DNA of 64,000 nucleotides from Erysipelotrichaceae bacterium. Lineage in GTDB: Bacteria > Bacillota_I > Bacilli_A > Erysipelotrichales > Erysipelotrichaceae. How positions within the stretch are numbered: the first letter of the stretch is position 1; the number at the start of each line of letters is the position of its first letter. The position numbers were made by a program, and so were the translations under genes. Below, in pieces: positions 60,217-64,000 of this stretch. The stretch lies in contig JAISTR010000055.1 of NCBI GenBank assembly GCA_031272515.1, positions 1 to 64,000 of the forward strand. Direction: 5' to 3'. The notes beneath the pieces are model-generated. The model had not been told where the DNA came from and did no database searches. It saw only the letters and a list, made by a program, of their open reading frames with translations.

Positions 60217-61058
60217 GCTTTTAATTGATAGATAACTATTTCCGCCGGTGAGAAGAAACGCAGGTCCATGCCCATGGTGCCGATGCCGCCGTTGATATCC
60301 AGCACCATGCCCTCCAGACGGTAGATGCCGGTGTTGTAGGTCTGACCGTATTCAATCGAGCGCAGCGAGCCGATCAGGGGGATGTTGACCTGACCGCCCA
60401 GGGTATGCCCGGATAACATATAGTCGATGGGATAGCCATAGATATTCTCCAATGAGTCCGGAGTATGACAGAGTACGATGATGTACTCGTTTTCATTTGC
60501 GCCCGCAAAGGCACTGACGGCATCGGGAAAGCCCCCGCCCTGGCTCTCCAGGGCGACCAAGCGGATGTAGCTGCTGGAGCCCTTGGTGAGCTTGATGGAG
60601 GTATTGGAAAGCACTTCAAAGCCGCCTTTGGTCAAAGTTTGAGAAGCGAGGGTCTCGATGGAGACATTGAGCAGGTCCTCATCTCCCAGTACCGCAAACT
60701 TGCCATAGGGTGCTGGTACTTCACTCAGGGCACTTACCAGCTCACCGATCTCTGCTTCCCCCAACAAATCCTCCGAATCCAGCACGTCCCCCAGAAAAAT
60801 CACGACATCAGGGTTGAGCTCTGCCAGCTTGTTTAAAGCCTTGAGCACCCGGTCATGGTTCACCGTATTGTAGTGCAGGTCGCTGATGACGGCAATGCGC
60901 AGCCCGTCCAGGGCTGGCGCAATGCGATAGTCACTCAGGGTGACCAAACGCACCCGCAGCCGGTCCTTGCCGGTAAGGGTTTCATTAAAAATGATGCCAG
61001 TCAATACTGCTAAGCATAATAACAGGACAATCAACAGGTTCCGAAGCGATTTGCTCAT
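60210..61058 (-). CDS. Membrane-anchored metallophosphoesterase
   Basis: A 282-residue calcineurin-like phosphoesterase: N-terminal membrane segment (~6-24), then metal-binding motifs AVISDLHYN, FLGDVLDSED, LCHTPDS and SGHTLGGQV. It resembles YkuE-type enzymes of the Gram-positive envelope; the substrate is not known. An extended -10 (TATGAT at 61065-61070) ends 6 bases before the ATG, with no Shine-Dalgarno, so the mRNA is probably leaderless. Confidence 0.9.
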   Translation of the reverse strand: MSKSLRNLLIVLLLCLAVLTGIIFNETLTGKDRLRVRLVTLSDYRIAPALDGLRIAVISDLHYNTVNHDRVLKALNKLAELNPDVVIFLGDVLDSEDLLGEAEIGELVSALSEVPAPYGKFAVLGDEDLLNVSIETLASQTLTKGGFEVLSNTSIKLTKGSSSYIRLVALESQGGGFPDAVSAFAGANENEYIIVLCHTPDSLENIYGYPIDYMLSGHTLGGQVNIPLIGSLRSIEYGQTYNTGIYRLEGMVLDINGGIGTMGMDLRFFSPAEIVIYQLKAQ

Positions 61059-61072
61059 GCTACTATCATATC

Positions 61073-61098
61073 AAAAAAGAGCAGGATTTCTGCTCTTT
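61073..61098 (-). terminator. Terminator after the M14 peptidase gene
   Basis: AAAGAGCAG / CTGCTCTTT nine-pair stem, loop of 5, and a six-T run that abuts the -10 box of the phosphoesterase promoter. Confidence 0.9.
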
Positions 61099-62779
61099 AT
61101 AACACAATATCTTGGGTAATCTTTCCCGCTTTGGGTGAGAAGGCGGCGATTTTGATGGTGTCGCCCGGCTTGCCGGCAACCACCCAGCTGACTTCTTTGG
61201 CAATCTCCGGTACATAGCGGGTGGTAATTCCCCCGTAGAAGAAGATTCCGCTTTGAATCTGCCCGTAACCGGCCAGATCCCCAAGTTTGCTGATTTTATC
61301 ACCGTTTAAGACCACGACATCCCCTTCCAGGCAGGCCTTGACTTCCTTGGCGACCTTGATGTGCTTGGCTTCCTCGCTGATGTAAGTCGGCAGATAGCCT
61401 TTATTGTAGATCACCGCGCTGATCTTATAGGCACCCGGGGCAATCTCGGTCTTTTCGACTTTGTCGAAGGCCAGCTGCGGCAGGGCTTTTAAATAGCGCA
61501 GGCAGAAGTCTGTGGTTTTTTCCATCTCCTGCAACAGGAAGTTCTTGGGCGGGTTTTGGCTGCAGTACTTGTCATTGACACCGCCGATTTCCACCTTGCC
61601 CAGGGTCGGATGGTCCACCTCATGCCAGTCGGACAGGCACTCCGGGGCATTCTCACTGATCCACTTGAGCTCAGCTTCGAAGTTCTCCAGCTGCTCCTCA
61701 ATGCTCTCATCCCCGCGCTTGGACCAGTCAACCGGCTTGCCAGCGCGTGCCGCCAAATCCCAGAGTTCCAGCGTGTAGGCCAGAATACCCTGGTCGTGGT
61801 AGCACCAGTCATCAAAGGCACCGGAGGAATAGGTCTCGGCATCGCCCTTCATGAAGGTATCAAAGAGGTTGATGACCGGATAGCCGGTCGCCTCCGTACA
61901 GAGTTTCCCGATTTCCTTGTAGAATTTCATATCTGTTTGCGAAGCCTTCTTGCTGGGGAAGGTTCCCGGTGGATACAGCAGTACCCCGCCGGAGGTGTGA
62001 TGGGTGCAGACCGCCCCGATATTGGGGTGGGCGATGACAAAGTCCACCACCGCCTTGGTTTCCGGATTGCTCAGGGGGTACTTGCCAGCCCCGGCCTGCC
62101 GGTATTCCGCAAACCAGCCAAAGGGATAGTTGCGGTTGTAGTCCAAACCCCACAGCGGCTTGCCGTTATTGAGGGTCAAACCGTCATAGTTTTCCACCAG
62201 ACCTTCGACATAGACATTGTAGAAGGTGCCCTCGGTGTCATCCGGCTTGCGCTTGCTTAAGACCAGCGGATGCTTGTCCCCGGCCTTCCAGGCGCCAAAG
62301 GGGCTCTTCACCCGCATCATGCGGATGACGCCGTCATTGTCCAGGTCCTCCTGGTAGACACCCTTGTCCTTCTCATGATACTCGGCATTGACCGAGCGCA
62401 GCATGTACGGGGTGCTCAGGTACGTCTCGGCCCCGTCTGGCGACAGCCGGGGAATCACATAGATGGTTTTCTTGGCCAGGATCTTTTGAATCTTTGGATC
62501 CTCAGAATTGGTGAGCAGATAGTCGATGGTATGCATCGCCGCCATCGAACCGGTCACTTCCCCGGCATGGGTATTGCCGTCAATGTGGAAGGCCGGCTTG
62601 GAAAGCGGGTGCCCCGTCGCGCTGTCGGTAATCGTCAGCGCGAAGACACTGCGGCCTTCCCTGGAAGTCCCGATGCTCTCCAAGGAACAAAGCGAAGGAT
62701 AGGTCTGGGCAAAGTACTCCAGATTCGCTTTCAGCTCTTCATATAGATAATAGTGATCATAGGCAAATGTTGTTTTCAA
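61097..62779 (-). CDS. M14-family metallocarboxypeptidase
   Basis: A 560-residue zinc carboxypeptidase. The first ligand pair is His71-x-x-Glu74 in DGNTHAGEVTG; a later CTHHTSGGVLLYPPG block carries the third His; ALTLEL-like sequence near YTLELWDLA matches the catalytic Glu region. A C-terminal beta domain (~440-560) follows. No signal peptide is seen, so it is probably cytoplasmic. The start is TTG 62779 with AAAGGAG 8 bases upstream. It lies 13 bases downstream of an amino-acid transporter ATPase, which fits use of the released amino acids. Confidence 0.88.
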   Translation of the reverse strand: MKTTFAYDHYYLYEELKANLEYFAQTYPSLCSLESIGTSREGRSVFALTITDSATGHPLSKPAFHIDGNTHAGEVTGSMAAMHTIDYLLTNSEDPKIQKILAKKTIYVIPRLSPDGAETYLSTPYMLRSVNAEYHEKDKGVYQEDLDNDGVIRMMRVKSPFGAWKAGDKHPLVLSKRKPDDTEGTFYNVYVEGLVENYDGLTLNNGKPLWGLDYNRNYPFGWFAEYRQAGAGKYPLSNPETKAVVDFVIAHPNIGAVCTHHTSGGVLLYPPGTFPSKKASQTDMKFYKEIGKLCTEATGYPVINLFDTFMKGDAETYSSGAFDDWCYHDQGILAYTLELWDLAARAGKPVDWSKRGDESIEEQLENFEAELKWISENAPECLSDWHEVDHPTLGKVEIGGVNDKYCSQNPPKNFLLQEMEKTTDFCLRYLKALPQLAFDKVEKTEIAPGAYKISAVIYNKGYLPTYISEEAKHIKVAKEVKACLEGDVVVLNGDKISKLGDLAGYGQIQSGIFFYGGITTRYVPEIAKEVSWVVAGKPGDTIKIAAFSPKAGKITQDIVL

Positions 62780-62792
62780 AAGGTACTCCTTT

Positions 62793-63539
62793 CTATAAAA
62801 CCTTGCTTAGAAACTCAATGGTACGGGGGTTTTGCGGATGGTCGAACAGCTGCTCCGGAGTCCCCTCCTCAGCAATGATGCCGTCATCCATAAACAGCAC
62901 CCGGTCACTGACCTTGCGGGCAAAGCCCATTTCGTGGGTGACGATGACGCAGGTCATCCCGTCCTCCACCAGCTTCAGCATGACATCCAGCACTTCCTTG
63001 ACCATTTCCGGGTCCAGGGCACTGGTGGGTTCATCAAACAGCATTACATCGGGCTCCATCGCCAGCGCCCTGACAATCGCCAGCCGCTGCTTTTGACCGC
63101 CGGAGAGCTTGCGCGGGTATTCATATTTCTTGTCGCTAAGGCCAATCATGGCCAGCAGTTCATCCGCTTTCTTCTCCGCTTCACTTGCCGGCATCTTCTT
63201 TTCCAGCTTGGGTGTAATCGTGATGTTTTCCAAAACGCTCAGGTGCGGAAAGACATTGAACAGCTGGAAGACCATGCCGATCTTCTGGCGGTGCAGGTTG
63301 ATGTCGACGTGCTCCGCCGAGATATCCACCCCTTCAAAGATGACCTGGCCGCTGGTGGGTTTCTCCAAAAGATTCAGACAGCGCAGAAACGTGGATTTGC
63401 CAGACCCGGAAGGTCCGATGATGGTTACCACTTCGCCTTTGTCGATGTGCTGGTTGATGCCCTTGAGGACACCGAGTTTCCCGAAATCCTTGACCAGATT
63501 ACGGGTTTCAATCAGATGGTTGTAATCAGTCACTGACAC
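62793..63539 (-). CDS. Polar amino-acid ABC transporter ATPase, GlnQ-like
   Basis: A 248-residue importer ATPase: Walker [13 protein letters not shown], signature [16 protein letters not shown], Walker [15 protein letters not shown] and switch His in VTHEMGFAR. The start is GTG 63539 behind GGAGG; it overlaps the permease gene by 14 bases. The amino acid carried cannot be told. Confidence 0.94.
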   Translation of the reverse strand: MSVTDYNHLIETRNLVKDFGKLGVLKGINQHIDKGEVVTIIGPSGSGKSTFLRCLNLLEKPTSGQVIFEGVDISAEHVDINLHRQKIGMVFQLFNVFPHLSVLENITITPKLEKKMPASEAEKKADELLAMIGLSDKKYEYPRKLSGGQKQRLAIVRALAMEPDVMLFDEPTSALDPEMVKEVLDVMLKLVEDGMTCVIVTHEMGFARKVSDRVLFMDDGIIAEEGTPEQLFDHPQNPRTIEFLSKVL

Positions 63540-64000
63540 TCAGCCTCCTTTCCAGCATCCCGACCAGTGAGGTCAGAATCAGGGTCACAATCAGATAGAT
63601 GATGGCGATGATAAACAAGGGCTGCCAGACCAGGAAGTAGTTTCTTAAAATCGTACCGGTGAACATCAACTCATGCAGCGACAGGGTCGAAGCCAGCGAG
63701 GTCTCCTTGACCATCATAATGTACTCATTGCCCAAGGCCGGCAGAATGCTCTTGATGGCCTGGGGAAATACAATGTAGATCATGTTGTGGGAGGAGGTCA
63801 TGCCCAGTGAGCGGGCAGCCTCTGTCTGTCCCTTGTCCACGGAATTGATGCCGCCGCGGATAATCTCCGCCACATAGGCACTGGAGTTGAGCGTCAGCGC
63901 CAAGAGGATAAAGAACAGCTTGGGCAAATCCTTCAAAAACCAGACCGCCTCCGGCAGAAAGAAGTAAATCAGATACAGCTGTACCAGAATCGGGGTACCC
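63526..64000 (-). CDS. Amino-acid ABC transporter permease, GlnP/HisM-like (partial)
   Basis: The frame continues through the right edge of the window, so the N-terminus is missing. The part seen has [11 protein letters not shown], the hallmark [33 protein letters not shown] (EAA loop) and two further membrane segments. It pairs with the GlnQ-like ATPase downstream; the binding protein is expected outside the window. Confidence 0.93.
   Translation of the reverse strand, partial: GTPILVQLYLIYFFLPEAVWFLKDLPKLFFILLALTLNSSAYVAEIIRGGINSVDKGQTEAARSLGMTSSHNMIYIVFPQAIKSILPALGNEYIMMVKETSLASTLSLHELMFTGTILRNYFLVWQPLFIIAIIYLIVTLILTSLVGMLERRLSVSD

Overview
The window looks like the chromosome of a moderate-GC Bacillota (Firmicutes). 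Evidence: Gram-positive Shine-Dalgarno sites with ATG, GTG and TTG starts, a cysS-mrnC-rlmB-sigma gene order as in Bacillus, a CBS-containing Mn pyrophosphatase, MalY/PatB-type lyase, and surface proteins with C-terminal membrane anchors. TGA is used as a stop, so it does not use the Mycoplasma code. Several Cof-type HAD phosphatases would fit Erysipelotrichales, but that is only a guess. No CRISPR array, prophage or plasmid replicon was seen; the one mobile element is the right end of an IS200/IS605-type insertion at the left edge.

Layout. 1-2.6 kb: an IS605-type end truncates one of two tandem paralogues of unknown function, whose first ~110 codons are nearly identical and whose remainders have diverged. 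2.7-12.8 kb: housekeeping and catabolic genes (guaA, an M20 amidohydrolase, three HAD phosphatases, an M18 aminopeptidase, a GNAT, a glycosylasparaginase and a flavodoxin-ferredoxin). 12.9-19.6 kb: a membrane-bound alpha/beta hydrolase, a glutamate-synthase-like FMN/FeS protein, two tRNA-Leu genes with their own promoter and terminator, and a luxE-luxC pair with no luciferase. 19.7-22.4 kb: two paralogous secreted surface proteins. 22.6-28.5 kb: small-molecule and RNA-maintenance enzymes. 28.6-34 kb: seven uncharacterised membrane proteins, three of them large paralogues, and a small phosphatase-like protein. 34-38.4 kb: an MFS transporter and the cysS-mrnC-rlmB-sigma operon. 38.6-49.4 kb: one gene for a ~3,590-residue surface protein with 25 DUF11-like repeats, each starting with an EF-hand-like loop. 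49.4-50.9 kb: AT-rich intergenic DNA with structured-RNA signals. 51-54.8 kb: gapA, two acyltransferase-fold proteins and a small membrane protein. 54.9-58.2 kb: a MarR-controlled MacB-type efflux operon. 58.3-59.1 kb: a flavodoxin plus FMN-binding pair. 59.3-64 kb: a DUF3137-like protein, a metallophosphoesterase, an M14 carboxypeptidase and a polar amino-acid ABC transporter that runs off the right end.

Themes. Many operons are packed with 4-nt ATGA overlaps. Several genes lack a Shine-Dalgarno site and have a -10 box exactly 6 nt before the start codon, which implies leaderless mRNAs. The most novel items are the giant Ca-loop/DUF11 protein with its unusual leader, a shared C-terminal anchor signature among three surface proteins, the cluster of paralogous membrane proteins ending in acidic tails, the N-terminally homogenised gene pair beside the IS, and a candidate non-coding RNA near 50.4-50.56 kb. 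All functions are read from sequence motifs; no database search was possible.
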